From the NCBI RefSeq assembly GCF_910596095.1, contig NC_056548.1:10875151-10939150 (forward strand): 64,000 nt of DNA, written 5' to 3'. Under the pieces are notes generated by a model. That model was not told where the DNA came from and made no database searches. It saw nothing but the letters and a program-made list of their open reading frames with translations. Both the position numbers and the translations under genes were made by a program. The stretch comes from Thunnus maccoyii (lineage: Eukaryota > Chordata > Actinopteri > Scombriformes > Scombridae). Shown piece by piece: positions 36,261 through 48,112 of the stretch; positions within the stretch are counted from its first letter, which is position 1; the number at the start of each line of letters is the position of its first letter.

Positions 36261-38251
36261 TAGCTAGCGATAGCAGGACAGCACCCCATCACATCCTGAA
36301 CCATTTTGACGGTGAATATATCTATGTATATAAGCTACAATCACAGCCTGAAAGAAGGGATAAAAAATGCGTGCCGGTTTAGCTGCTTTTTTATTTTTTG
36401 TTGTTGTTGCCAGAAATGAGTTCACAGCAAACAGCTGGCTCTCAGAATGGCTCGTCCCTGGAATAAGGTGGGCACATACACGCACATATACACACACATA
36501 TACACACACACACGCACTAGTGTGATGCCAAGCAAGGAGGAGGAGAATCAGTGGTGTTGAGTGACAGACGGAGGATTGCATGAAACAAGTTTGTGACAGA
36601 CCAATTGACTGAACGAGGCGGGGTCTTTGGGTTGGGATCTGACTCTCTCAAGTGAACGCTCAAGTTAGAGGTCCATGAGATGCAAAACCGTCACTATATA
36701 TGCATTGGGAAAGAGCTGTTTTTTGTACTTCTCTATAAATCCTAAGCACTGGATTTGAGATCAGTGCTAAATTAATAATCTGCATTGCAGAAGAAGATCT
36801 TTCAACAATATCAACTGTCCATCAAGGCAGAATAGGTTGAAATGAGCACTCTCCATCACTCCATCAATAACCTGCAGTATAATGCATGAAGCGTCAGACC
36901 AAGAGGAATGATAAACGAGGTCTGTGGCCGCACTTGGACTGTGATACCAGTGACATCTTGTGGTCATACTCTTAGACTACAGTTGCATGCAGAAACTAAT
37001 ACAAGCTCAAGAACTAGGTAATAAAAATCATCAATAAAAGAAAACCATGCACACCAATCTTACTTTAAATAAAACTTGGAGCTTTATGACGTGGTGCATT
37101 ACACAAATAATGTACAAAAAAACAAGCACAGGGTCATGATAAATAGAAAAAGCAGCCTGTTATTACATAATTGAAAACAAAATTGTTTGATGAATACAAA
37201 ATTGGGAAAAGGGCAATATAGCTACTCTTTAATTCTTACCACAAGTGGGGTAAAACATGTAACATTTGACCAGATGGTGGCAGCAGAGTACTGACATAGT
37301 CCCCCCTAAATCAGATGTGTTTTTCTATTGATGTATTATGATTTTAGTACATCTCACTCAGCCTAACAGGCAGAGGTCTACATGGTCAGATATGGCCTAT
37401 CTTTATTAGCCTAAGCTTTCAGTCAGATATCCTCCTCAAGGCATAAACAGGTAGCAAGTGAATGCAGCAGTGTCTATAGAGACAGCCAAGAAACACTAAG
37501 CACATTGAATACACAAATTTTACAGTACCTACTTGTTTATAAAAGAGGACCTAACCTGCATTATAAATTGGTTAGAGCCAACATATTGCCTAATTCATAA
37601 ATGGACTGTTCTGGCTCTTCTTAAACAGGGAAATTACCCCTGTGCCAACTGAACACAAAAGTTCCATAAGACGCAAAGATATGAACTGTCCCTTAGCGTG
37701 TCACTTTAATAACCATTCACACCCCATTTCCTCCCTTAGGTTCCAGGGCATAGAGCAGATTGCTCTTCATAGAGGGGGTGATGTTAACAGGAGGTTATGC
37801 CAGCGAGAGCTCAGCCCTTCATACTGCTGTGTTCACTTGATACCTGTTCATGCCTTGAAGAAGGTCTCGCAAATTAAAAAGATTCTTGCACAGATTTGAG
37901 GGTGCAAATGCTTTTTTTTTTCATTCAGTTTGATATTTTTTAGCTCCAGCACCTCAGCTAATCTGATACTGGGTGAGTGGTGTATTTTTCTCTATTTTTG
38001 ATTAGTCTAAGCTTTACATTTTCAATTTTAGGTGCATTTAGGCTTACATATGCCTTGATATTTAATGTTAACATTGCCATGACTACAGTTAGCATTAAGA
38101 TACTGGTTAATACTGGAATAACTGAACGACAGAGTTATGTTGCCATCCCAAAGGGACAGCCATGCTACTTGTGGGGCTAAAATATAATAGTACAAGTACA
38201 AATGTTTACAAGAATTTCAGTAACATTAGTCCTCATGTTTAAGAACCATTC
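36261..38251. other. Intergenic stretch between gna11 and the HARBI1-like gene
   Basis: It holds a CA repeat (36475-36515), AT-rich sequence without supported exons, and a retroelement remnant at 37640-37840. A minus-strand AATAAA (complement of 37402-37407) could serve the HARBI1-like gene but is far from its stop codon. Confidence 0.5.
37640..37840 (+). pseudogene. Retroelement ORF remnant (Penelope-like / GIY-YIG tail)
   Basis: The plus strand reads EHKSSIRRKDMNCPLACHFN, then NHSHPISSLRFQGIEQI and RGGDVNRRLCQRE. The pattern HFN..HPISSLRF.GIE....RGGD....LLQRE is the tail of the GIY-YIG-type endonuclease region seen in teleost Penelope-like and related retroelements, from memory of the motif. 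The rest of the element is missing, so it is a dead fragment. Confidence 0.5.
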
Positions 38252-41200
38252 TCAATTACTCTGCTGCTCAAAGTAGTCACAGAAGAGGCGTCGGATCTCC
38301 TCAGCATGACTTTGGTCCATGTTGGTTGAGATGAGCGGCTTGTGGCTGGGTTGAGGGCTCTCTGCCTCGGCTACCTCCACCTGCCACTCTGCCTTGAAGG
38401 TGTCCCCGTGAGACTCGCACATGTTGTGCAGAATGCAGCAGGCCAGGATCATCGTGGGTACCACATCCAGCCCACAGTCATTCCTTTTGCTCAGGCACTG
38501 CCAGCGTGCCCTCAGCCTCAGCAGCGCCTCCTCGGACACACGAAGCGCTCTGGCGAGCCGCCGATTAAAAAGGCGCTGTGGCTCCGTCAGCGCTGCGTGA
38601 CTTGCCCTTCTGCCTTTCTCTTCAGGATAGGCCTTCATCAGCCAGCTCTGGAGCGGGTAGCAGGCCTCCCCGAGCAGCACATACCTGGACACAACAGATG
38701 GTTTTCAGTCACTTGAGTAAAATAACACACTAAGACTTTCAGATTGAATAGATAGTGTAGATAGATATGTAAAAATTAAACATGTTTGATAGGATTGTGA
38801 CAGCAACCGCAGGCTTTATGTTCAATTAAGAGGCAGAGATTTGATTCCCAAATGCCTGTACACCACAAGATGTGTGCTCATTCCTTTTGTCATTGCAGAG
38901 TCCGCAAGATTTTGAAAAACTGGCAAAACAGGGTTATAATCAGGCTTAAAACTGTGTAGTGTGTGGATGTCCTAAATGTATAATTGGAAATAAATGAAGG
39001 TACAATGTCTGTCATAGTCAGGCATGTGAAGTCCTTCTGATTGACTTAACATAACTGCCATTTCACCTCAGCTTTCCATAGCCTGTTCTTTTTGTTGATT
39101 AAAAAAAACATATAAGAAAGATGTTTCCCTATGAAATATCAATGCTGAAATTGTCTGGTGTGCAAATTTATAATACTACAGGAATATAAGCTGTTTAATT
39201 ACATCCAAAAATATATCAATTTGTTCCCTGTAATGAGAATTTCTAAGCAAGATGAACAAAATTATCAAGGCTTTCAAAACACCATTTCCATAAAGCATGA
39301 CACAGCTTTTAAATCGCCACTTTGCTCCTTTTGAACAGATGGTAAATAGATATCAGTCCCAGATTTAACTTTCACCACCCACTTGTTCAAACCTTATGTG
39401 CATCAAGCCATCATGTTACAGTCCTCTTTAACAACTGTAGAGATTTAACTGATGGTGGTTACCTAGCCTTTAAGTTAGATGCTATTTCAGGTAGACAGAT
39501 GAGTGACAAAGGCTGGATGCAAACCCGACAAACAAATGGAAAGGAGGGAAAAGACTACACTTATTCCCTTAAGGTAGAAATTAGTATATTGTATCCTTAA
39601 AAACTGAAAAAAGTCTCTGCATACCTGAATATAAGACGGGTGCATCGGAGGAAAACACAACTTGAATAAAAATTAGAAAAATGGCCACACATTGTCTCCC
39701 TTACTGCTGGAATAAGCTACATAATAGGTATTATACCTGATGAAGGTCAAACAGATCGAAACATTGTATAAAAATGAATATTCCAACTGTGAGCGAGACA
39801 GTGTCGGGGAGTTGTTCTCATTATCTTTAAATATCTTCTTCACTTACAATTAAAGATTTATTGGGAACAACATTTCGGTACACCGACTTTCATCTGATGA
39901 AGGTCTGTGTACCGAAACATTCTCAATAAATCTTTAATTGTAAGTGAAGACATTGAAGATAAAAAATAAGAAACTCCCCCAAACATTCCCAAAAAATCTT
40001 TTATAACTGCAAGCGAAGAAGACAGTGTGCAGGAGTTCTTTGTTCTACTTTAGTCGGCCCATGGTCTTCTCCAACGCACCTGTCGATCTATAGGTGTGCA
40101 AAAGTTCTTCTCCTTGATCTTTAAATGTCTGAAATATGTTATTTACTGTAAGTAAACTGTCATGCATTTGGCTTAACTTTACCCAAGTGGTTTTCCCATG
40201 AAGATAGGTGGTGGGGCAGGTGACAGTCCACCTTCCGCAGCTGTGGCCCACAGGGATGAGTTCTGTAAGATGTCAGCTGGGTCCGTCCCTCCTGGGAAAC
40301 TGGCACATACATCCCAGAATTGCCCCCGCCCACTAACAGCCACCTGAAACACCAAAGACAAACAGTCAAAATGTGATGTGGGACAACTAACGGGCATGTA
40401 TTTACACAAGCATACATAGGTGCCTTCTCCACCTGAGACAGCACTGAGAGCCAGCCAGCAGGGTTGGCATAGTCGGACGCGTTGCTTGATGGGGTGATGA
40501 TAGCCGTGTGGAGCGTTACTATAGCAGCGGCGCAGTGAGGGAAGCCCCAGTGGGACAAGAATAGCTGGGCTGAATCCTCCAGCTCCTGCTCATTGGGGGG
40601 CCGCAGGTAGACAGCGCTGAGGAGCGCCACGATGGCATGACACATGTCTCTAACACACCTGCACACAGTGGACTTCCCCACACCAAAGAGGGTGCTGATG
40701 GTGCGGTACTCGATGTTCGATGCTAGACGCCACAGAGCCACAGCTACACGTTTCTCCACCGGCAGCGCCAGGCGGAAGCTGGTGTCCTGGCGAGCCAGAC
40801 GTGGCCGCAGCTTGTCACAGAGGTAGAAGAACGTCTCCCGGCTCATCCGGAACTTATCCAGCCAATCAGAGGGCTGGAATTCTGTCATCACCACCCGCTC
40901 CCACCAATCGGTGCTTGGAGTTGTGGTCCAGGGACGTGTGCGGATGCGGACGTTGGAGTGGGTGCCTCCTGCTATCATCATCTGGGGAGAAGATGATCCA
41001 GAATAAAATAAAACTGATTTTCTTTAGGTTAATTCACTAATTTTTATCCCTCTAGTCACTCAATGACAATTTGTTAAAACCACTGTTCGAATTTATTACA
41101 ATGCTTTTGTCATTTCCAGCATTTCACACGTTTTCTCTTATATGGGAAAATATTGTTTGGTTTCTCTGGCCACAGCAGATATTATGAGGACAAATTCTAC

Positions 41201-42206
41201 CTGATCATTTTTTATCATAGTGATCCACCCATGTAAATGCAATAAACCTCATTATGTAACCTTATAATAAACAATATTAGCACTGCAACTAATAATTAAA
41301 TCAACAGATTGGTTGTTTGGCCTATAAAATATTAGAACATGGTGAAAAATGTCAATCCCTATTTCCCCACAGCACAAGGTGCAACCTCAAATATCTTATT
41401 TGTTCCCAATCAACAGTCCATAACCCAAAGACCCAAAGATATTCTGTATATTGTCATAGCAGACTAAATAAATCCAAAAATATTCAAATTTAAGGAGCTG
41501 GAACCAGAGATTTTTGGTATTTTTTATTTTTTTACAATGACACAAAATGAAACATTATCAAAATTGACTAATCGATTAATTGTTGCAGCTCTGAACGATA
41601 TCTCTATTATTGCTCACAGTGCAAACAGGAAAGCTGTCCAAACATATTTGCATGTCTTTTGCTGTTTTTATTCAATCAGTCCCTTTTTGGAAAGAGCTGT
41701 AAATCCTATGTCTTGGCTTTACTTTATCTTTACTGTTTCTTAGTAAAAATGCACCTGGTCAAGCTGTGTTGACATGATGTACATTTTTGGGAGGCCTCTG
41801 ACTGACAAAAATGAATAAGTCTAGCGGAAAATGTTGTTTTGCAATCCAAAAAAATAGCGATTAGATATTATACGCGCAGAAAGTGTTCTTACTATAACCT
41901 CTATGCATGTTGTATGTTAATATAATATAAACAGCAATATGTATAGCTGTAGACAGCATTGGTCATATGACTGTGATCACAGCTGTCTAAAGTTTTTTTG
42001 GGGGGGAGATGCAGATGTGAGACAGAGAAGGAGGGACTGACCATCAGCATCCTCCTCTGCCTTTGGAAGAAGTACTGCCGATGTCGGATGCGTCTTTGAA
42101 TCTCACTGCGCCTCTGAATGTGGGCGTTGTTTATGTCTCTCCTGCGCTTCAGCAGCATGTATGTCATCAGGAACATGACAGACCGCAGCTGCTCCTCTTC
42201 CTCCAT
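38252..42206 (-). CDS. HARBI1-like protein, domesticated PIF/Harbinger transposase
   Basis: Exons on the minus strand: 42042-42206 (165 bp), 40433-40981 (549), 40183-40343 (161), 38252-38684 (433). They sum to 1308 bp, 435 aa, with GT-AG junctions in phase. Residues 1-55 are a basic N-terminal region (MEEEEQLRS..., several RRR). About 85-235 hold WLDKFRMSRETFFYLCDKLR and an HTH-like FGVGKSTVCRCV. The DDE_Tnp_4-type domain follows: WGFPHCAAAIVTLHTAI, FPGGTDPADILQNS, YVLLGEACYPLQSWL, RVSEEALLRLRARW, ILACCILHNMCESHGD. In active family members the first block reads GAIDGTHI; here the Asp is replaced (Val near residue 210). No terminal inverted repeats surround the gene and it has introns, so it looks like a host gene. 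Function is unknown; HARBI1 itself partners NAIF1. Confidence 0.85.
39838..39955. repeat. Short palindromic repeat in an intron of the HARBI1-like gene
   Basis: Arms TTCACTTACAATTAAAGATT and its complement flank a 15-base centre containing CTGATGAAGG. The centre is bordered by CGGTACAC and GTGTACCG. It is a foldback repeat with no ORF. Confidence 0.7.
41278..41593. mobile_element. hAT-type MITE (TAGRGCTGCAAC family), copy in HARBI1-like intron 1
   Basis: The 316-bp element begins TAGCACTGCAAC and ends GTTGCAGCTCTG. Flanks AACAATAT (41270-41277) and AACGATAT (41594-41601) match at 7 of 8 bases. It has no coding capacity. Confidence 0.75.
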
Positions 42207-42409
42207 TTTGACAAGTTCAACCAGGAGGCAGCAAGCTAGACATTAAGTTATAGTGGAAGAAAAATGCTTCAAAACAACCCTGGTGTCCATGTCCAACTAC
42301 TTCCGGGTTCTTCTTCTTCTATTTGGTTTTAAGGGTTGCTGCCATCGAGCGTTATTAGGCGCATTACCGCCACCTTTTGCTTCGGAGTGTTGACCAGAGA
42401 TTGAAGCCA

Positions 42410-43030
42410 TTAAAAGATACGTTCACAAATTTTCAAGTGTGTCTTAAAACAACAGTCAGGTGCCCATACGGACACTGAAAGAGTTTTTTTTCGCTGTAAT
42501 CATTCCTCCTGTTCATACTGGCTACTAAGAGATCCCCTTCAAATGCTCTTTCAGTGTAAGTGATGGGGGACAAATAAAATCCACAGTGTGTCCACAGTCA
42601 TTTTGTGCAAAAATGCATTTAAAAGTTTATCTGAAGCTTATATGTGGCTTCAGCAGTCTGAATTATTCATATCAAGTGGACGTCTGCCACATTTATGGTC
42701 TTTTTAGAATCAAATTCTCTCATTGTGTTTCCTTGGACAGGGTTTCCCTGTTGAGCTGCAGTGGAAGAATAGTAAAAAAAAAAACTTTGGCACTAAAATC
42801 TGAAGCTTCATATTAGCTTCAGATAAACTTTTAAATATATTTTTGCACAGAATGAGGCTTGTGGATTTTGCCCCCATCACTTACACTGTAAGTGCATTAT
42901 GAAAGGATCTCCTAATGGCCGGTATGAACAGGAGGAATGATTACTGCAAGAAAAAACTGTTTCAGCATTCATGTGGGAGCCTGACTGTTGTTTTAAGATA
43001 AACTTGAAAGATTGTGAACCCATCCTTTAA
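42410..43030. mobile_element. Foldback MITE bounded by TTAA
   Basis: Two long arms (about 42410-42665 and 42790-43030) are reverse complements; TCACAAATTTTCAAG on the left pairs with CTTGAAAGATTGTGA on the right. TTAA lies at both outer edges, as expected for a TTAA-targeting (piggyBac-type) element. It lies about 200 bases upstream of the HARBI1-like start codon and has no ORF. Confidence 0.7.
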
Positions 43031-43178
43031 TCCTGTCTGTTTGATAAACTCAAAAAAATTTATATTCTACTGTATAATTTGACAGGTTCATTCATGTTTT
43101 TATATTAAACTCCAGTACTCCACCCTCTCTGAGTTCCTTGGGTCTGTGTCTGCTCTTTAGTAACCACCAAGAATGATG

Positions 43179-43192
43179 CTGCCATCTAGTGG
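43179..43192 (-). promoter_or_regulatory. CTCF-like motif between the HARBI1-like gene and tpgs1
   Basis: The minus strand reads CCACTAGATGGCAG, a full fit to CCASYAGRKGGCRS. The same word is at 25626-25639 inside a hAT element. Occupancy is unproven. Confidence 0.35.
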
Positions 43193-43860
43193 TTACAAGT
43201 AGTGAAGATAGTTGAGTATAAGTAGTGGTTGAGATAATGTTTCGGGCACAGTTTTACATGTCAGACATGTTTAATTATTCACATCCCTCTTAAACTCATA
43301 TGACCATGACTCATAAACTCAAGTAGTTGAAAGTTAAGCCTACTGTGCTCTTTGCTTTGTTTGTGGACAATCAGTTGCAAATATACCAGCACTGCCAAGA
43401 CTTAAAACACAAACTATCAGCATGTACAAACTGCTAAAGCAAATATATGCTTACATACACTATTGATTTTTGTTAATATATATTTTTTGTTGTACTCAGT
43501 GTTATCAATTGCCATAAAAAATCAGTTATTCTTTGGAATAACAAAAACTGCTCAGTGTTTGAGATTAGTTTGCAGAAAGCAAACATACGGTGAGGTGCAA
43601 AGCCATAAAGGCATACAAATGCAAGACAGCTGAAATAAGTAAAACTCACATTGGGCTTCCCAACATGTCAGGATCAGGATAGTACAGGGTTAGTATCTGA
43701 TTTTCAAATACAACTGGGCAACTATTTCTGTTATCAGGTGATAACAAAACATGAGAAACACCATTGGTATAATGCAATACAATCCAAGACCACAGAGTTG
43801 AATCAGTACCTCTCTGTGAGTCTCAACAAAACCTGAAATTTATAAGATTAAAAAGTAGGA

Positions 43861-43866
43861 TTTATT
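43861..43866 (-). terminator. Candidate poly(A) signal of tpgs1
   Basis: AATAAA on the minus strand about 410 bases after the tpgs1 stop codon, and the first good signal downstream. Confidence 0.45.
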
Positions 43867-44274
43867 GCAGGGCTGTTGTATTTAGGACAGGGTGTTACTT
43901 TCTAATCAGAGCATTTCATGGCAAAGGGCTGAACAGCAATGGAAACTATCTCTAATAAATAGAGTCTACACAAGGAACTCTTTGTCCTTCACACAGCACA
44001 ATAACTGCTTGCTAAGTCACAGCAGATGTCGATTTCTCATCTTTTCCACTTTAATAAGTTCAATAACAGACAACAAACAGTATGTTTTACATGAGTGCCA
44101 TTCTTCAAATAATGGAATTATTGGGTTCAATAAGTGTTTTGTGGCAACTTTTCATTTGGGCAACAGTAGATTTGAGTTAGAGGTAAGAGAAGGTGCACAT
44201 AAGGTAATTATTTATTCTAGGATATACTGTAGTGTGCTGTACTTTCAAAAATTATGAGAAAACAGAGAGGAAAG

Positions 44275-46249
44275 CTAGGACACGACTTTTACTCGAGTGA
44301 TGAAGAGCTCTGCTGCTGCATTCTCAAACTCCTTTGCGTCCATGTTGCCACCCAGGCCCCGCGTCTGTGCTCCAGACATGGCCTGGGCCAGCTGGTAGGG
44401 AGAGATCTTGGCACTGGCCTCCAGGTAGCGAATAGCCTTCACGTTGGCCTCCAGACAGGAATTGGCTTTGGTATTAGCATTAACACAGCAGTTTGCATCA
44501 CAACCCTGTGAAGTCTCCAGTGCTTCCTTTAGGGTCCCCAGCACAGCCAGGCACAGTGCCCGCAAGGCAGGCCCTTCGTCTGGGCAGCACACCTCAGCGT
44601 AAAGCCTCTGAGCCTGCCGGATGTAGTCTGAGAAAACCGCACACGTGAGCACACCGTGACGGAAGACATCATAAGGGACGGCCTCGTGGTCTTGGCAATT
44701 CAGGCGACGGAGGAGCGGAGCGGAGGTGGAGGCAGGGACTCCGCCCTCACTGCACAGGCACTGCAGAGTCTGTGTATAGAGGCCTCCTCTTACCCCTCCA
44801 CCTCCTCCTCCTGTGGGGCTGTCAGTGCAGGGGCCATCAGGAACGTCATCTGGACGTCTACGCGGGCCAGTGAGGTTTAGGAGGTCATAGGCTACACGGA
44901 CGTTGTTGCTGAAGGCAGATCTGGGTTTAGAGTGAGGAAGGAAAAGCAAGTCATTGGTTAGTGTGCAGCAGGGAAAACTTCATCTTCCATTATATTCCTA
45001 TTAATTTCTGCTGGGCTCAACTACATTGTACTAATGGGTAAATTTTAACAGGGGAGGGATGATATGGCAATCTATCAGTACAGTCTCCACACTAGTATAA
45101 TACTGTGATATGTAGTCAATACACTATAGTACAAAGTATCTCAGTTTGATAAAGGTATGACATATATTACATTGTCATTTGCTATTTTTGCATTAATTTA
45201 TTATTCAATGGTGAAAGAAATGATGACTCTGGAAGGAGATGTTGCTGTTGAATCTTTTAAATGTAATTTTTCAATGCTGTGAGCCCCAAACCAATAATGC
45301 CTGTATGGCTAAACAGCACTAGAGGCCAGAAATATCTCCTTTTGTAATTTGGATAAACCTTAAATTTACACAGTTAAGATTAAGATATTAAGATGAGAGT
45401 TATTACTAAAGACACAGAGTTATTGTTGCCCTTGCTGCAGACATTTTCACTGGAAAGATTCTGCTTTCTCGTAGAACTACTCTGTTGAATGCAGAATAAA
45501 TGCTGAATGTTGCACTTTATCATTGTCATTGTCTATAAAATTATGCAGTACACAGTGCATCACAGAATTGCCTGTTTCAGTCAATGTAGGCCTACAATAT
45601 GAGTTACTGTATGGCATGCATATCGTGCCTATAATCATATATTGATTAAAACTATCACTATGTTTTTCACAGTGACAAGAAAAAGAGGCTGCAACAAAGC
45701 AACAGAGAGAATGAGCTTCAGTAAAACAGACATTCATTTGCATTAATAAGCAAAATAATGAGTAGTTGAATAATTAAGCCTGGATTATTTAAGTGACTAC
45801 GTTAGCACGGTGAAAGAATATATGTATTATCTCATATAGGAGGATTTGATAGTTTTTATATTAACATTCGTATCGAAAGGGTTTGGCTCTGAAATGCACC
45901 CAGACCTCTGAGAGTGGTGCGCCAGCCGCAGGTGCCACAGAGCCCGGTTGAGATGCTGCTGCTCCGGCGCGCCTGCGCTCATCGGGCCGTTGATCAGATG
46001 CTCTCCATCGCCGCATCCAGCTGTGCCGCCGGTGGTCTCTGTCACGGAGGCGAGGTTGCAGAAGTGGTCGGCCAGGAACCCGATGGGATCATCCGACCTG
46101 GCCTCGACCATCTTCAGGATCGCCCCGCGGAGCAGCTCTCCGACTCCAGCCTGCGACAGAAACTCCCTGTCGCTGTCCGATTTTGTGGCTTTCCCTTCGG
46201 ACAACCCAGGAGGAGTCACCCCGGTCCGGCGTTTCTCCTTGTCCGCCAT
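44275..46249 (-). CDS. tpgs1: Tubulin polyglutamylase complex subunit 1
   Basis: TPGS1 is a non-catalytic subunit of the TTLL1 tubulin polyglutamylase complex, which adds glutamate chains to tubulin in axons, centrioles and cilia. Exon 1 is 45906-46249 (344 bp), exon 2 44275-44920 (646 bp); together 990 bp, 329 aa. The start MADKEKRRTG was chosen over the upstream in-frame ATG (MLRHGTSTG...) because the mammalian protein starts MAAVEKRR. Diagnostic blocks: EFLSQAGVGELLRGAILKMV, RALWHLRLAHHSQR spanning the junction into SAFSNNVRVAYD, NCQDHEAVPYDVFRHGVLTC, and a C-terminus AAELFITRVKVVS. It is about 40 residues longer than the human protein; the extra lies partly in a Gly run and in an ANxKA/LEA repeat near residues 265-295. 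Confidence 0.93.
45051..45671. repeat. Direct duplication, copy 1 (tpgs1 intron 1)
   Basis: About 620 bases inside tpgs1 intron 1 closely match 46722-46764 plus 47534-48112, in the same orientation. Shared words include GATATGTAGTCAATACA, ATGATGACTCTGGAAGGAGA and CACTAGAGGCCAGAAATATC. No protein is encoded. Confidence 0.9.
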
Positions 46250-46400
46250 TCCTGTTGATGTCCCGTGTCGCAGCAACGGCAGCGGAAGTGATTACCGACC
46301 GGTCGGGAAACAGGAAACGGTGTTTTTATTTATGATCTAACGTTATCTAGCTATGCGGTTATTAAAGTGGAAAAAAAAGATTTGAAAACACCCTAAACAA
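46250..46400 (-). promoter_or_regulatory. tpgs1 promoter zone (predicted)
   Basis: CpG-rich sequence directly upstream of the tpgs1 start, followed by CTAACGTTATCTAGCTA near 46338. The exact start site is unknown. Confidence 0.4.
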
Positions 46401-46721
46401 AAGACTTTCCTCCAAAACCTTAACAGCACCACTCCCCTCTGCGGGTCTTTCTGGTTGCTATGGAGACGGCTCAGTACCCCAGGCAGAAACAGATGATGGG
46501 CCCCATGACCCAGTTCCTCCTAATCTATGTACTGTCTACAGTTTTCTGTGCTGTTATACTACCTATAATACTTTGTTGTGTAGTAAAACTAATTAATACA
46601 AGAATATACAACATATAACCTCAGCACAAAACTGAATTAATTTAAAAAAAAAATAAAACTATCTTCAAAACAGGGCCTCTACTTTAAAGCTCTTATCATG
46701 TCAGTAAATCATCACAATAAG

Positions 46722-48112
46722 GGGGAGGGTGATATGGCAACATATCAGTACAGTCTCCACACTACTTATGGTTCTGTCCCAGTATGGCTCTATGTCACTC
46801 CACCAGTCCACTAGATGCCTTCAGACGTTTCTGCCCATTTAAGACTGGACTGAATAGGAAGTAGGACAGATAAGAAGTTATAAATTATATTTAAGGACCA
46901 CTTGAGAAACTTTCTACTTTGATTCTCATTAGAACTAAGTGCTCAAGTGAACTGAAACACTTGTTATGTTATTCAGAGCTGCAGCTGTCTTTTAGTCCTT
47001 GTAGAAGGTGATGTAGTGCTGAGATTGGTTTGCTGTGTTTGCTCAGTGTGACTTGTGCACTTTAAGTTATATTTATGTAATTCCAAGACAGTTTAATGAA
47101 TGACAGTTTATATATGAAGAGGATTGTGCATGGTTATATTGTGGACTTTTATTTGGCTCATGGATGAAGTTCTGTTTTTGATGTGTACTAAGCCTAGAGC
47201 AGCTATTGCCTTTTATGTTTTTTTTCTTTTTTCCCAGCCTGCTCTTCCCTCCAGACCTGCCCTGCTCCCTGTGTCTTCCCCAGCCAATCAGCTCCCAGCC
47301 TGCCCTTGCATCTTGCCACCTGTTGCTTGTTGTTTCATTAGTGCAGTTTGTATTTAAGTGCTGGTTTTCGGTTCAGTTTTGTTGGATCCTTTGTTCAGTT
47401 TGCTCTACTTTGTTCTGCTCTGTTTATCCAGTTTTACTTTGCCTGTACCTGAGCCTAGAATAAAGACATTATTCTTCAGCTTTGGTCTGCCTACAGTCTC
47501 CTGTATTTGGGTCCTTCTGCTCCACTCCACCTAACGGATATGTAGTCAATACATTACCAACAAAGGGTCTCAGTTTTTGATAAAGGTATGACGTATATTA
47601 CGTTGTCATTTGCTATTTCTGCATTAATTTATTATTCAATGGTGAGAGTAATGATGACTCTGGAAGGAGATATTGCTGTTGAATCTTTTAAATGTCATTT
47701 TTCAATGCTGTGAGCCCAAAACTAATACTGTCTGTATGGCTACACAGCACTAGAGGCCAGAAATATCTCTTTGTAATTTGGATAAACCTTAAGTTTACAC
47801 AGTTAAGATTAAGAAATTAAGATAAGAGTTATTTCTAAAGGCACAGATTTATTTTTTCCCTTGCTGCAGACATTTTAACTGGAAAGGTTCTGTTTTCTCA
47901 TAGAACTACTCTGTTGAATGCAGAATAAATGCTGAATGTTGCACTTTATCATTGCCGTTGTCTATAAAATTATAGCCTACAGTATACAGTGCATCACAGA
48001 ATTGCCTGTTTTGGTCAAAGTAGGCAGCATATGTGTTATTGTGAATTACTCTATAACATCCATATCATGCCTATAATCACATATTGATTAAAACTATCAC
48101 TATGTTTTTCAC
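46722..48112. repeat. Direct duplication, copy 2, split by an insertion
   Basis: 46722-46764 matches 45051-45095 and 47534-48112 matches about 45105-45671. The intervening stretch of about 770 bases is absent from copy 1. Copy 2 lies upstream of tpgs1, so the two copies flank tpgs1 exon 1 and its promoter. Confidence 0.85.
47130..47533 (+). mobile_element. Probable solo LTR or retroelement end inside duplication copy 2
   Basis: This part of the insertion has a TATTTAAG box (about 47351), a T/C-rich run, AATAAAGAC at about 47459, and the tail CTCCTGTATTTGGGTCCTTC, wording I associate with teleost LTR ends. No internal gag/pol sequence or clear target duplication was found, so the class is tentative. 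The insertion as a whole spans about 46765-47533. Confidence 0.4.

Noticed and set aside
46250-46276. Upstream in-frame ATG (MLRHGTSTG) for tpgs1
   Set aside because: The mammalian protein aligns from MADKEKRR, and the extra residues resemble 5'UTR.
45914-46340. Plus-strand open frames opposite tpgs1 exon 1 (114 and 130 codons)
   Set aside because: They are antisense shadows of a GC-rich coding exon, and the minus-strand frame matches TPGS1.
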